The notes: generated from the sequence alone by a model not told the origin. Positions 45,991 to 57,677 are shown, counted from the stretch's first letter. The stretch: 64,000 nucleotides of DNA from Muscardinus avellanarius (GCA_963383645.1 OY726572.1:65820738-65884737); one strand, 5' to 3'. Numbers and translations are program-made.

Positions 45991-46083
45991 TTCAATTATC
46001 TCTTGAGAGAATACATTTGGGAGATATTGATGAATAGATATGTGTGATATCTCATGCTGTAATTTTCAGAAATATGTAAATCC

Positions 46084-46170
46084 GGGGTCAGGATGTAGCT
46101 CAGTGGCAAAGCGCCTGCTTTGCAGGTGTGGTGCTCTGGGTTCGATTCCCAGTTTAAAAAAAAAAAAAGG
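46084..46170 (+). mobile_element. ID retroposon monomer, tRNA-like, well preserved
   Basis: A-box tagctcagtgg and B-box ggttcgattcc are both intact; A13 tail. Perfect 13-bp TSD aatatgtaaatcc at 46071-46083 and 46171-46183. Confidence 0.9.
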
Positions 46171-46227
46171 AATATGTAAATCCTACCCTCCTAAGTTATT
46201 AGAAACAATTTTATAAAACTTAAAAGC

Positions 46228-46430
46228 ATGCCAAGTATTGTGTTGCACACTTGTAATACCACCTCCTATGGGAGGCTGAGGCAGGAGGATCACAAATTGC
46301 AGTCCAGCCTGGGCAACTTAGTAAGACCATGTCTGAAAATAAAGATAAAAAAAGGATGGGTTATAACTCAGCAGTAGAGCATTTACCTAGCGTGTACAGT
46401 TCAATCCCCAGAATTGCAAAAACAAAAACA
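46228..46430 (+). mobile_element. Old B1-ID dimer
   Basis: tattgtgttgcacacttgta, gcagtagagcatttacctag: the ID half still resembles the monomer. Confidence 0.8.
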
Positions 46431-46445
46431 TAACAAAAAAAACAT

Positions 46446-46645
46446 CCCCAGGCAATGTGGCACATACCTATAATCCCAGTACTTGGGAGGCTGAGACAGG
46501 AGGCCAGCCTCAGGAGAGTAAGGATTTAGCAAAATCATCAGTAGCTTAGTGAGCCCTGCTTCAAAATAATAAATGAAATAGGGCTTGGGGTATAGCTCAG
46601 AGATAGAATGCCCCTGGGTTCAATCCCCAGTACCATGAAAACAAA
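46446..46645 (+). mobile_element. B1-ID SINE
   Basis: caggcaatgtggcacatacc to caatccccagtaccatg. Confidence 0.86.
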
Positions 46646-46780
46646 CAAATATTTTCTCCTCCTAAAAACTCTCAAGTGGTATTATATAGTATATAGTATG
46701 GATTGTTGGGGTCACTCTCTGAGACTTGCTCTAAGAACCCTTTCCAAAAAGCATTTCTTTATAAAGTGACTGACTCATCC

Positions 46781-46782
<2 letters not shown>

Positions 46783-46828
<46 letters not shown>

Positions 46829-47032
46829 TATGTGGTGCTGGGGATTGAACCCAGGGCCATTCTACCTCCGAGCTATACCCCCAGTCCTATTTTTTATTCT
46901 TTATTTTGAAACAGGGTCTCACTAAGTTGTAGAGGGCCTCACTAAGTAGCTGAGGCTGGCTGTGAACCTGTGATCTTCCTGTCTCAGCCTCCCAAGTACT
47001 GGGATTACAAACATGTGCCACCATGCCCATCA
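46783..47032 (-). mobile_element. (TG)n and B1-ID SINE
   Basis: TG 46783-46826, then SINE ending gtgccaccatgcccat. Confidence 0.9.
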
Positions 47033-47528
47033 GACTTACCCATTTATAAAACTGAAAGTCCCACGTCCCAGAAACCTTCTCAGCCCTGAGCAAGCCAACC
47101 ACTGACCTCATTCTTCATCAGCTTTTAGAATAGCTGGGATTGACCAAGAAATCCAAGGAGCTCTCTGAGACCTACAGGGCACCCTACAAAGATGGTGTTC
47201 ATCCTTCCTTTTTCTTCTGTTTACTCTCTTGCCTGCAGGTCACAAGAGTTCGATTGTGTCCCCTAAAGGTTCATGTGTTGGAAATCCATGTATATGGTAG
47301 TAGGGCTCTAGGTAGTATTAGGATTAGATGAGGCCATGATGGTTGATGCCCCTGGTAGGATTAGTGGCTTTATAGGAAAAGAAAGAGAAACCTGAGTTTG
47401 CATCCTCCTGCTCTCTCCACGTGAGGCCTTGGGCCCTGCTATGAAGGAAGTTCCTCATCGGATGCACTCATGTGATCTTGGACTTCCCAGCCTCGCAGCT
47501 GTAGGAATCCATTCTTACTTCCTCCGCT

Positions 47529-47600
47529 TCTGCTGGGATGGCATTCAGGGTCCCACGCACGCTAGGCAAGCACGCCGCCACTCAACTACATCCCCAGCAC
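47529..47600 (-). mobile_element. ID monomer, antisense
   Basis: cacgcacgctaggcaagcac, ccactcaactacatccccag. Confidence 0.72.
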
Positions 47601-47870
47601 AGCTCCCTCTCTTTATAAATTACCCAGTCTCAGGTATTCTTTTTATAACAAGACAAAACAGACTAAGACACTAGGTCTCCTGGACGTGTGGAGAAGGGAA
47701 GTTAGTCCTGCCCACGGTCCCCAAGCAAGACACTCTGAGTCATCACACTGAACCCTAAACAACCCCACACAGGCTCCCCGCCTCCTGCACAAACCCTCCC
47801 CACCCCCACCCTCACCTCAGGCAGTGCCCTTTCTGCCCCCTCTCTCTGCCCATCTAATCCATCTGTCCTT

Positions 47871-47888
47871 CCTTCCTTTCTCTCTCTC

Positions 47889-47931
<43 letters not shown>

Positions 47932-48138
47932 TTATGGTACTGGGGATGAAACACAGGGGCACTCTACCTCCAAGTTATTCCCCCAGACCTATTTTTTTTA
48001 TTATTCTTTATTTGGAAACAGGGTCTCACTGAGTTGCAGAGGGCCTCACTAAGTAGCTGAGGCTGACCGTGAACTGCAATCCTCATGTCTCAGCCTCCTG
48101 GATGCTGAGATTACAAGTACGCGCCACCAAGCCCGGCT
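47871..48138 (-). mobile_element. (CTTT)n and B1-ID SINE
   Basis: CTTT 47871-47930, then SINE ending gccaccaagcccggct. Absent from the paralogous copy 1. Confidence 0.9.
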
Positions 48139-48394
48139 CTTACCAGTCTTTCAACACCCAGCCAACACACCCCACCTCCAGGAAGCCTTCCGGATGGCGC
48201 CAGCCTTTTTATTCTTTGTTCTCATGTTTGCACCCTGAGTCCACAGTCTTCACTGGGCTCACTCTGGGCTTGTGACTTCTCTTGCTCCTTAATTAACTTG
48301 CCAGGAATCTCCATCTTGCCTCACCAGCCCGTGGGTGAGGCCTCAAGTCTGCTTACCCATAGCCTGGCCAGACACTACGTGTGGCAAGAGGCAG

Positions 48395-48616
48395 CCGAGC
48401 GTGGTGGCGCACGCTTGTAATCCCAGCATTTGGGAGGCTGAGACCGGAAGATCGCAAGATCTCAGTTCATGGATAGTCTCAGCTACTTACTGAGGCCCTC
48501 TGCAACTTAATGAGACCTTGTTTCAAAATAAAGAATAAAAAATAAGGCAAGGGGTGTAGCTCAGAGGTAGAATGCCCCTGGGTTCCATCCCCAGACTTGC
48601 AAAAAAAAAAAAAAAA
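48395..48616 (+). mobile_element. B1-ID SINE
   Basis: TSD aagaggcag at 48386-48394 and 48617-48625. Absent from copy 1, whose matching site reads gaggcagatg. Confidence 0.9.
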
Positions 48617-48648
48617 AAGAGGCAGATACTAAAAAATTTATGTACCAA

Positions 48649-48786
48649 CTGGGAACGGTGGCACACACTTGTGATCCCAGTACTTGGGAGGCTGAAACAG
48701 GAGGATCACAGGTTCAAGGATAGCCTCAGAAACTTAGTGAGGTCCTCTGTAACTTAATGAGACCTGTTTCAAAAAAAAAAAAAAAA
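48649..48786 (+). mobile_element. SINE shared by both duplication copies
   Basis: Same relative position and diagnostic string agcctcagaaac as the 40811 copy. Confidence 0.8.
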
Positions 48787-48789
48787 TAG

Positions 48790-49072
48790 GTTTTGGCCAG
48801 GCTTTGTGATGCACGCTTGTAATCCCAGCTTTCGGGAGGCTGAGACCAGATAATCACGGTTCACATACAGCCTCAGCTACTTAGTGAGACCCTTCACAAC
48901 TCAGTGAGACCCTGTTTCAAAATAAAGAATAAAACACTAGGACTAGGGGTGTAGCTCAGAGGTAGAATACCCCTGGGTTCTATCCCCAGTGTCATGAAAG
49001 AAAGAAAAAGAAAAAGAAGAAAGAAGGAAAGGAAAGGAAAGGAAAGGAAAGGAAAGGAAAGGAAAGGAAAGG
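48790..49072 (+). mobile_element. B1-ID SINE with (GGAAA)n tail
   Basis: SINE 48790-49000, then about 70 bp of GAAA/GGAAA. Confidence 0.88.
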
Positions 49073-49205
49073 AATCTGTGTACCAAACTGATGATGCCCC
49101 CAGCCCTTTACCCATATCCCTGCTCCAGGGAATTGCAGTGAGGAGCCATCTCTCACATCCACGTGCATCTGTGGCAGGTGGAATTAAGTTGGAGGGAGAC
49201 TGAGA

Positions 49206-49690
49206 ACCCTCAGGATTCTGGGAGAAGAGAGCTCAAGCTGGGAGATTCTTGGGTGCGAGTGGAAGGGAAGAGCAGAGAGAGCTGCCTGCCCGAGCGCCCC
49301 AGCCTCTGCCTCCTGCACCCTCCCCCCACTCTGCACCAGGCACCAGGTCACCAGGTCCCTTGTCTTAGCCGGGGTGCACCCCACACACCCCCTCTGCAGA
49401 CCCTGCCTTAGTGCCAGGCCTGGGCTGTTTATCACATGCCCCAAGGCATTCACTTGGTGTTTACTAGGGGCTGCCAGTCACTCAGCTCAAGAGCTGAGGG
49501 CAAAGCCCCACAGGTATCTCTGTCTTGACTTCCTATACACCCCCCCAACAGGAGCCCCTTCTGATTGGGCAGACGCCCTCCTGATTCTGTTATGGACCCT
49601 GCACCTATTCCCAACCCTGCACAAAAGCTGAAGAGTGACCTACTCTAACAGGGGCCTCTCTACCTTCTAGCTTCTAGCCACAGCCCAGCT
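49206..49690. other. Intergenic, nothing recognised
   Basis: No coding family or dimeric SINE seen. Confidence 0.4.
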
Positions 49691-50586
49691 CTATTTTTTT
49701 TTTTTAACAGATCTTGCTAACTTACTGAAACTAGCCTGAAACCAGTGATCCTCCTGTCTCAGCCTCCCAAGTACAGGGATTATAGGTGTGCATCACTGTA
49801 CCTGGTTTATTTATTTTGGTGCTGGAGATTGAACCCAGGGGCATTCTACCTTTGAGCTACACTCCCAGCCCATCCCTATTTTTTTCTTTTTTTGTAGGTC
49901 TGGGGATGGAACCCAGGGGCATTCTACCTCTGAGCTACACCCCCTACCCGATTTTTTATTCTTTATTTTTGAAACCGGGTCTCAATGAGTTGCAGAGGAC
50001 CTCACTAAGTAGCTGAGGCTGTCCGCTAACTGCGATCCTCCAGGTCTCAGCCTCCCGAATGCTAGGATTACAAGCGTGCGCCACCATGCCCGGTGCCATC
50101 CCTCTTTTTTGAAACAGGGTCTCAATAAGTTGCTGAGAGCCTCCTGTCTTGGCCTCCCAAGTACTGGGATTGCAGGTGTTCACCATCAAACCCAGCTAAT
50201 AATTTTTTTCTTCTTTTTTTTTTTTTCATTTTTTGAAACAGGGTCTCACTGAGTTGCGAAGAGCCTCGCTAAGTAGCTGAGGCTGTCCGTGAACCGTGAT
50301 CCTACAGTCTCTGCCTCTCGAATTATGGGATTACAAGTGTGCGCCACCACGCCCGGCACCAGCTAATAATTTTTTTTGTGCGTGTGTGGTACTGAGGGTG
50401 GAAGCCAGAGGCTTTCTACCTCCAGGCTATACTCCCATACCTATTTTATATTTTATTTGAAAACAGGGTCTCACTAAGTTGCTGAGAGCCTCACTAAGTA
50501 GCTGAGGCTGGCTTCAAACATGTGCGATCCTCCTGTCTCAGCCTCCCAAGTGCGGGGATTACAAGGGTGTGCCTCCATGCCCAGCT
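49691..50586 (-). mobile_element. SINE cluster, five partial or full copies
   Basis: Head fragment 49691-49806; outer copy 49807-49880 and 50096-50196 with inner 49881-50095; copy 50210-50356; copy 50378-50586. The last two lie between repeats of agctaat(a/g)atttttt (about 50193, 50362, 50592). Confidence 0.85.
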
Positions 50587-50611
50587 GACCAGCTAATGAT
50601 TTTTTAAAAAG

Positions 50612-50905
50612 AAATTTAGAGCCAGATGTGGTAGCACACACCAGTGATTGCAGTACTTGGGAGGCTGAAACAAGAGAATCACAGGTTCGAGGCTAGCTTC
50701 AGCTGAAGGGTCTTGCTAACCTTCAGCTTAGCAAGACCCTGCTTCAAGATTAAAAAAATAAATAAAATAGGGCTGGGGGTATAGCTTGAAGGTAGAATAC
50801 CCCTGGGTGCAAAGAAAAAAGGAGGAAAAGGAAGGAAGGAAGGAAGGAAGGAGCGAGCTGTCAAGGAGGAAGGGAAGGAGAGAAGGGAAGGGAAGAATGA
50901 ATTCA
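50612..50905 (+). mobile_element. B1-ID SINE with internal hairpin and (GGAA)n tail
   Basis: SINE 50612-50814 with an unusual inverted insertion at 50707-50740; GGAA-rich 50815-50905. Confidence 0.85.
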
Positions 50906-50909
50906 GACT

Positions 50910-51126
50910 CGGCTCCATGGCACATACCTATAGTCCCACTACTCGGGAGGCCAAAACATGAGGATCACTTGAGCCCATACAATTTGATGACAACCTGAAC
51001 AAGAGAGAGAAACCCTATTTCAAAACTCAGTTAAACAAAAAAGTAGTTCAAGGGCTGGTAGTGTAGCCCAGTGGAGAGCACTTAACCCAGCATGTGTGAG
51101 GCCCGGGGTTCAATCCCCAGCAAAGG
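50910..51126 (+). mobile_element. Very old B1-ID dimer
   Basis: gcacatacctatagtcccac, gaggatcacttgagccc, then an ID half ggttcaatccccagcaaa. Confidence 0.7.
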
Positions 51127-51479
51127 GAGGACTGTGGGCTTCTCACATGTGCTAATAGGCAAGAAGTATCATGGCAGGAACAAGTCCCTCTCACTCCTCT
51201 GCCTCCTCCTTCCCTGGGACCTCTTCCAGAAGAGGTCTATTCTAGGAGAGTCCACCCCACTGCCCTGAGACTTTCACCCCTCTCTCCCGGGACATGCAGT
51301 GCTCATAGTTCAAGAAGTCCCATATCCAAGACTCCAGCCAAGAGCCAGGGACCCAAATCCCGATAAAGGGATGGGCCAGGCTGGGGGCTGGAAGTCTGAG
51401 AAGCTGATCCTTCTGACTTTACACTGCCTAGAACCATGCTGGCTGACCCGCACAGCTAGCTCGCGCGCTCTCTCTCTCT

Positions 51480-51534
<55 letters not shown>
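51480..51534. repeat. (CA)n microsatellite
   Basis: About 27 CA units. Confidence 0.95.
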
Positions 51535-51536
<2 letters not shown>

Positions 51537-51694
51537 GTCATCTGCTGCACCACAGGATTAGGAGAGCTGATAGTTGGTGCAAGATCCAAAGGCAGAATCA
51601 AGGATTCCATGATTGTTTGAGTACCAGTGTCCTAATCTGTCATGACCAAAAGCATGTCCTAAGAGACCATAGTTCACAGGGAATTGTGGCCGTC

Positions 51695-51785
51695 TGGTGG
51701 AGTGGATAAGGTTGCAGAGAACTGGGTTTGAACATCAGTGTGGCCAACTCTGAGGCCCCTAACCTCGGAGAATGGGCGTACACAG
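51695..51785 (+). repeat. MIR fragment
   Basis: ggtggagtggataaggttgc, actgggtttgaacatcag. Confidence 0.55.
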
Positions 51786-51815
51786 ATTTACATAGCCAGG
51801 TGATATAAGGCTTTC

Positions 51816-51817
51816 TT

Positions 51818-51866
<49 letters not shown>
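51816..51866. repeat. (TC)n microsatellite
   Basis: About 25 TC units. Confidence 0.95.
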
Positions 51867-51867
<1 letters not shown>

Positions 51868-52039
51868 TTCTCTCATTCCCAGAAGAGGCAGACTGGAAGA
51901 ACATCACAGGAGCTCAGGAGGAGAAGGACAATAAATATCTCTGACACCTGACAAGAGCAGATTCCAAAAATGGCAGTGGAGACTGGACAACCAGAGGCCC
52001 ATGGGGTCTGAGGAACCTCAGAAATTAGGAGCCTGGACG

Positions 52040-52150
52040 CCAAAAGCCAATGAGAAGAGTGCACATGCCAGCCAATGGATGTGGGAGCCCCGCCCACTGC
52101 TGCTATGGCAACATCACAGGAGCCCTGGGAAGCCAAGGGGAGGAAGGTAG
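52040..52150 (+). promoter_or_regulatory. Candidate promoter cluster (CCAAT, GC box, X-box-like)
   Basis: agccaat at 52041 and 52071, ccccgccca at 52090, and gctatggcaac (RFX X-box half) near 52103. The ATG within it (52106) opens 14 codons to a consensus donor gtaggt at 52148. No gene recognised. Confidence 0.2.
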
Positions 52151-52351
52151 GTGCTGGGTCTAAGTTGCAAGTGAAATGGCTGAGTTAATCTGTGAATGGA
52201 TCAAGCTTTCTACTCTTAAGGAGAGAGTATGATTGAGACTGCAAATCAAGTTTAGTTGCAGGTAGTTACTTTTTTGTGCCCCTGAGTTTGTAGACTATAA
52301 AAAGCTGGACCCACAACATAGGTACACACTTTCATAAATGTGCTTCTATGT

Positions 52352-52558
52352 GTCAGGCGTGGTGTTGATCACCTGTACTCCCAGTACTTGGGGGGCTAAG
52401 ATAGAGGATTGTAGGTTTAAGAACAGCTTCAACAAGTAGTGAGATGCTCATCAACCTAGAGAGAGACTCTTTCAAAATAAAAATAGAAAAGGGCTGAGGG
52501 TGTAGCTCAGAGGTAGAGTGCCCCTGAGTTCAATCCCCAGTACCACAGGAAAATAAAA
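52352..52558 (+). mobile_element. B1-ID SINE, old
   Basis: gtcaggcgtggtgttgatca to caatccccagtaccac. Confidence 0.82.
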
Positions 52559-52730
52559 TGTTTGTATGCTGATATGCACAGACACAGACCACTGACATTC
52601 CCATGTGCATAAAACCTGTACCCAGTGGTATATTAGTAAATGTTCAACAGACAGATTCTTTGAAAACAGCCATAAAAACAGTATTATTTTCAACAGCTAC
52701 TGATTTCTGTGGTATAAATACATCTGCAGC

Positions 52731-52950
52731 CGGGCGGGGTGCCGCACGCTTGTAATCCCAGCATTCGGGAGGCTGAGACAGGAGGATCGCGGTTTGCAGA
52801 CAGCCTCAGCTACTTAGTGAGGCCCTCTGCAACTCAGTGAGACCCTATTTCAAAATAAAGAATAAAAAATAGGGCAGGGGGTGTAGCTCAGAGGTTGAAT
52901 ATCCCTGGGTTCTATCCATAGACTTGTAAAAAAAAAAAAAAAAAAACGAA
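52731..52950 (+). mobile_element. B1-ID SINE
   Basis: Flanks aaatacatctgc and aaatatatctgc, a lightly mutated TSD. Confidence 0.9.
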
Positions 52951-53972
52951 AAATATATCTGCCATGGTGATTTGGAGCTCCCAACATGATGTCTCCGAAT
53001 GGAAGTTGGAGAGAGGTACACAAAATCGGGTCTTTGTGAGCTGGTGTGAGCAGTCCAAATCACATTTGCACATTTGTGCATCTGTCCGAAGGAACCTAGT
53101 TGTGTAGGATTTCTTCAGTTCCCCCAAGGATTCAAATTCTAATTCTGTAGACACATTTCTACAGAAAAATAAAGATGTTATCTCAAATACATGCATCTGT
53201 AGACACATTCAGTAACTCAGAAATATATATATATAAAGACAAGGTCAAACATACAAATAAATATGTGCACATTGACTGAGAGATTGACACAGGGTGAGAC
53301 ATGCATATAAATTCACACACAGACACCCACATGCTCGGGAAAGGAGAGGAAATAAACCAAACTGATGTGCTAGGGTTGCTGCCCTGGCCTGAGGCCCCAC
53401 TCCCTTCAGAACAACTTCAGATCAAGGCACATAAGGCCCCTCTTTTCCTTCACTTGGCTGAAGAAACTGGAAGGGCAGAATGTTTCTGCCAGTCAGCTAC
53501 ACATGCTTCTGCATTCCGGAGACCCACAACACCCCTCCCCGTTGGTCTAGAAGAGCCCTCTCGTTACTTTGCAGTTGCCAGCAATCTCAGCACTGCCACC
53601 CCCAGCAAGGCGGCCTCAGGCCTCACTGCAGGACAGTGAGCTCTGCCCTCCTCCTCTTCCTCACCCAGTCAGAGGCCAGCATGATTCCCAGCCTGACCCT
53701 CCCGGTGGCCCTGCCTGCCTCGTGCGCCATCACTCTCTTGTCTAGGCCAGTGCCCAGCCTTCTAAGTGTCTCTGATCCAAGCTCTCCCCTTCCATTTGTC
53801 CCACTGTAGGAAATCTGACAGATTAATTATTCTAAAGCATAGTGCTAAGGTCACATATGTACTAGAAGCTTTTAGGGCCAGATCCCTTTAAGGCCTCCTA
53901 ACCGAGAGTTGGAGACCACAGGGACAAAGAAAGGGCAGATGCAGTCCCAAGGCTTTCACTCAAGACCCATGC
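52951..53972. other. Intergenic, nothing recognised
   Basis: About 1 kb without SINEs; open frames lack family motifs. Confidence 0.4.
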
Positions 53973-54200
53973 AAGCCAGGCACGATTATGCACGCCTGTA
54001 ATCCCAGTACTAGAGAGGCTGAGGATTGCAGGTCTGTGACCAGCTTTAGAAAATTTGTGAGACACTATTTCAAAATAAGAGATGGGTGAATTAATTAAAA
54101 CTAAATTGATTAATTAAAACTACAGGGCTGGTGTGTAGTTCAGAAGTAAAATGTTCCTGAGTTCAATCTTTGGTAAAAAAAAAAAAAAAAGAAAAAAAGA
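53973..54200 (+). mobile_element. B1-ID SINE, old
   Basis: aagccaggcacgattatgca to A-rich tail, with a ttaattaaaact duplication inside. Confidence 0.8.
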
Positions 54201-54228
54201 CCTATTACTCATTAAAAGTACCATAAAT

Positions 54229-54476
54229 CTGGGCATAGTGGCATACACCTGGAATCTCAGTACTTAGGGGTGTAGAGACAGGATGATCACAGGTTCAAGG
54301 CCAGCCTTGTCAAATTAGTGAGACCCTGTTTCAAAATAAAGAATAAAAACAGAGCTGGGCTCAGAGGTAGAATGTCCCTGGGTTTCATCCCCAATACTGA
54401 AAAAAAAAAAAAAATAGGATTGGGGGTAGCTCGGAGATATACTGCCTCTGGGTTCAATCCCCAGTAAACACACAAA
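54229..54476 (+). mobile_element. B1-ID SINE with a second ID tail
   Basis: A dimer ending near 54415, followed by a second ID half (gggggtagctcggagatata). Confidence 0.8.
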
Positions 54477-54494
54477 CCATAAAAACTGGATGAA

Positions 54495-54613
54495 AGCCGG
54501 GCATGGTGGCACACACTTGTAATCCCAGTACTTGGGAGGGTAGACAAGAGGATCACAGGTTCACAGCCAGACTCAGTTACTTAGTGAGGCCCTCCTCAAC
54601 TTAATGAGACCGT

Positions 54614-54644
<31 letters not shown>

Positions 54645-54950
54645 GGTGGTACTGGGGTTCCTGGAAGCCCTTCTACCTTAGGGCTACACTCCCAGACCTA
54701 TTTTATACTTTTCTATTTGGAAACAGGGTCTCTTAGGCCAGCACGGCTGGCTTCGAACCTGCGCGATCCTCCTGTCTCTGCCTCCCAAGCACAGGGATTA
54801 CAAGCATGCGCCACTATGCCCGGCAATGAGACCATGTTTTAAAATGAAAAATGAAAAATAAAAAACTGGGCTGGGGTGTAGCTCGGAAGTAGAAGGCCCC
54901 TGGGTATAATCCCCAGTACCGAAAAAAAAAAAAAAAAAAAACCCTGAATG
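54495..54950. mobile_element. Plus-strand SINE split by a minus-strand SINE
   Basis: Outer 54495-54616 and 54840-54950; inner minus copy 54617-54824. TSD aatgagacc(g/a)tgtttt on both sides. Confidence 0.88.
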
Positions 54951-55150
54951 AACCTGAGCCTGAGCCCCCATTATAACAGAGACTTAGAGAAGTTGCCTTT
55001 GCTAAAAGGACTGACTTTTCTCTTGGACCTACAGATGTCCAATGAGTAACTAAAAGCTGGACAAAGCTTGGCATCTCTGCCTCCATTTTGTATCTACCTC
55101 CTTTATGACCTTAAACTTGGGGTCAGGTTTCTGCTCAAACCTGCACATAG

Positions 55151-55778
55151 TTCTTGCTAATTAGGGGAAGCATCTGGATTTTATTTTCTGTGTTATTTCT
55201 CTGTGCGTGCCGCATTGCAAGTTCCGATTCTACCTCTTGACGGCCCCAGTAGTGGCCTGGCCACCGGGTAACAGGAGGAGGTCGAGTAGTAGAAAGGGCC
55301 CTATTGAGAAGCAATTAAGGTGACCAATCAGAGGGGAGGGGATGGGGGAGGATGGAATCTCTTTAAAACTCATGAGGTGCTTAAATAAATATATCAAAGA
55401 TAATCACCAATTAAGCATGGGATCGAGGGAGGGGGAGGGAATGGGATGGAGATTGGATGAGGGCTTATTGAATGATATGTGCTAGTATATCCTCTCAAGT
55501 CTTGTATTCCAAAGTGATGTATGATTACAAAAAAAACCAAATAAATAAAAAATTAAAAAAATTAGCCGGGCGTGGTGGCGCACGCTTGTAATCCCCGCGC
55601 TTGGGAGGCAGAGACAGGAGGATTGCGCAGGTTCGAAGCCAGCCGCACGCGCTGGCTTAGGAGACCCTGTTTCCAAATAAAAAATATAAAAATAGGTCTG
55701 GGAGTGTAGCCCGGAGGTAGAAGGGCTTCCAGGAACCCCAGTACCACCAAAAAATAAATAAATAAAATAAAAAATTAA
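55151..55778 (+). mobile_element. L1-like 3' end with SINE in its A-tail
   Basis: Between aaacctgcacatag (55137-55150) and aaaccctgcacatag (55779-55793). It contains a G-rich polypurine tract (about 55425-55445) and an A-rich tail, then a young B1-ID SINE at 55564-55778. Confidence 0.55.
55564..55778 (+). mobile_element. B1-ID SINE, near-consensus
   Basis: Least diverged copy seen: head gccgggcgtggtggcgcacg, CpGs retained, tail of AAAT units. Confidence 0.93.
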
Positions 55779-55793
55779 AAACCCTGCACATAG

Positions 55794-56581
55794 ACACATT
55801 AATCATTCAAGGAGTGTCCATCTAATGCTAGTAATCTCCCCCCTTCAAGGTTAAGACACCAAGGCAAGGGCAACGAAGGTATCTCAAGATTTGCAGGGAC
55901 ATTCGACTGCGCTTTTACAACGTCCTGTTCCAGACCTCTAGTGCAGGGCCTGGAAGTCTTCAGTCGCTGCCCCACACCATCCAGGAACAGTGGAGGCTTG
56001 CGGGCAGGTCACCCATGTTGAGACTGTACCCCCAAGCAGGAGAAATCACCTCATGGAAGCTGAATTGCCACCTTCTAGGATCACAGGTCTGGTAGCTCAG
56101 CGCCCTGTAAAATAAATGAAGATTGCCCTTCAAGTGATAAGGACTTCTCTGGAGTCACCTGGCAAAACCAGCACGGAGCTAATGATCAACCAGACCCTCG
56201 CTCACCCCAGCAACCCAGTAAAAGGCTTGCTCCTTACTTTGTTTGGGGAACAGCCTGATCTTTCTCTCCCTCTCCTTGAGTTAACCCCACCACCACCACC
56301 ACCATTAAAGCTCAGCCCATGTGCTCCTCCTCCTGGATAACTGGGTTTCCTTTCTCTTATCACTGGCTCAGAAGTCCCCATCTTCAGCATCATGACCACA
56401 TGCCGAATTCCTTCCTTAGTTCACCATTTCATTTCTCGTTTTTTTCCCTTTCTCTCCACAATCTGTTCTGCAAATTGTCTCTGGCATGGAATTTGCTTGC
56501 TCCTTCTTTTAGTTCACAGTAGGGCTTTTACAACCCGTTTATGGACAGTCAGTGCTTTATAACTTATCAGCATTCTTTTTT
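55794..56581. other. Intergenic, nothing recognised
   Basis: No gene or repeat recognised. Confidence 0.4.
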
Positions 56582-56788
56582 CTTTTTTCTTTTTGTGATG
56601 TCGGGGATGGAACCCCGGTGCATTCTACCTCCAAGCTACACCTCCAGGACTATTTTTTTAATTCTTTGAAACAGGGTCTCACTGAGTTGCAAAGGACCTA
56701 AGTAGCCGAAGCTGTCCTCGAACTGCAATCCTCCTGTCTCAGCCTCCCAAATGCTGGGATTACAGGCGTGCGCCACCACGCCTGGCTA
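56582..56788 (-). mobile_element. B1-ID SINE
   Basis: gatgtcggggatggaacccc to gcgccaccacgcctggct. Confidence 0.88.
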
Positions 56789-57636
56789 ACATTCTCAAAA
56801 CCTTTTACGGAGCTCCTATCGTGTGCTTGGCACTGAAGTTAGCCCTAGAATGCAGTAGCGAATACAGGCAGGTGTGGTTGTGTTTCGTGAACTAAGTCAG
56901 TGTTATCTCTTGGAGCCCAAGCTCCTCTTCCACGAAGTTAATGGATTGTCATGGAAGCTCTTTTCCCATTGTCCCTCTTACCTGAACCTCTGTTCTGCCT
57001 CCCCTGCAACCATGACCTTCCTGCCATAACAGAGACGAAATAGAGAAGACCGAGAATGACACAGATTCTTAGAGGACAATACTGACCTCGTGCGCTTCAT
57101 AGGAGTTGCTGGTGGAATTTGCAAGCCCGGTGCAAAAGGGCATTAAACTTTTATAAGGCTGTTTAGAGGTTGAAGAATACCTTCCCGTATTCCAACATCT
57201 TTCTCCTTATGGTTGTAGTAATTATCCATACTCATCTCCTCGTTTGTAATATGTGGCCAGAAATCTCTGTCTTTCTCATAAACTTTTTAGGATGATAAAC
57301 GAAACAAAGTTATATAAAGGACTTCAAAGAATTCTAATTGCAACGTATGTGTACAGTATTATCATTCATCTTTTATTCAATGCTCCTTTCTTCTTTAAAT
57401 CAATCATATGGCAAATTTCAGAAAAGACACTCAATTACTTTGAAACATTCTGGTCTGAATAGATAGTAGACAAGACATAGAAACACTGCACAATAAAACG
57501 TATGAGCTGCAAATATGAGCCATATTCACAATGTTAAATTTTCTAAAGATCTGTATTTGAAATGATAATAAGAGACTGGTAAAAATTAATGTCAATAATA
57601 TAAAAACGTAACCCACTATATCCAAAATGCTATCAT

Positions 57637-57637
<1 letters not shown>
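56789..57637. other. Intergenic, A/T-rich
   Basis: An old-repeat fragment at 56795-56870 (ggagctcctatcgtgtgctt), otherwise nothing recognised. Confidence 0.4.

Positions 57638-57677
<40 letters not shown>

Larger units (their letters stand above)
47712..49205 (+). repeat. Segmental duplication, copy 2
   Basis: Partner of 40415-41420. Longer because it gained SINEs at 47871-48138, 48395-48616 and 48790-49000 and a (GGAAA)n tract. Confidence 0.7.

Noticed and set aside
46084..46170. tRNA gene
   Set aside because: It has an A-tail and target-site repeat, so it is an ID retroposon.
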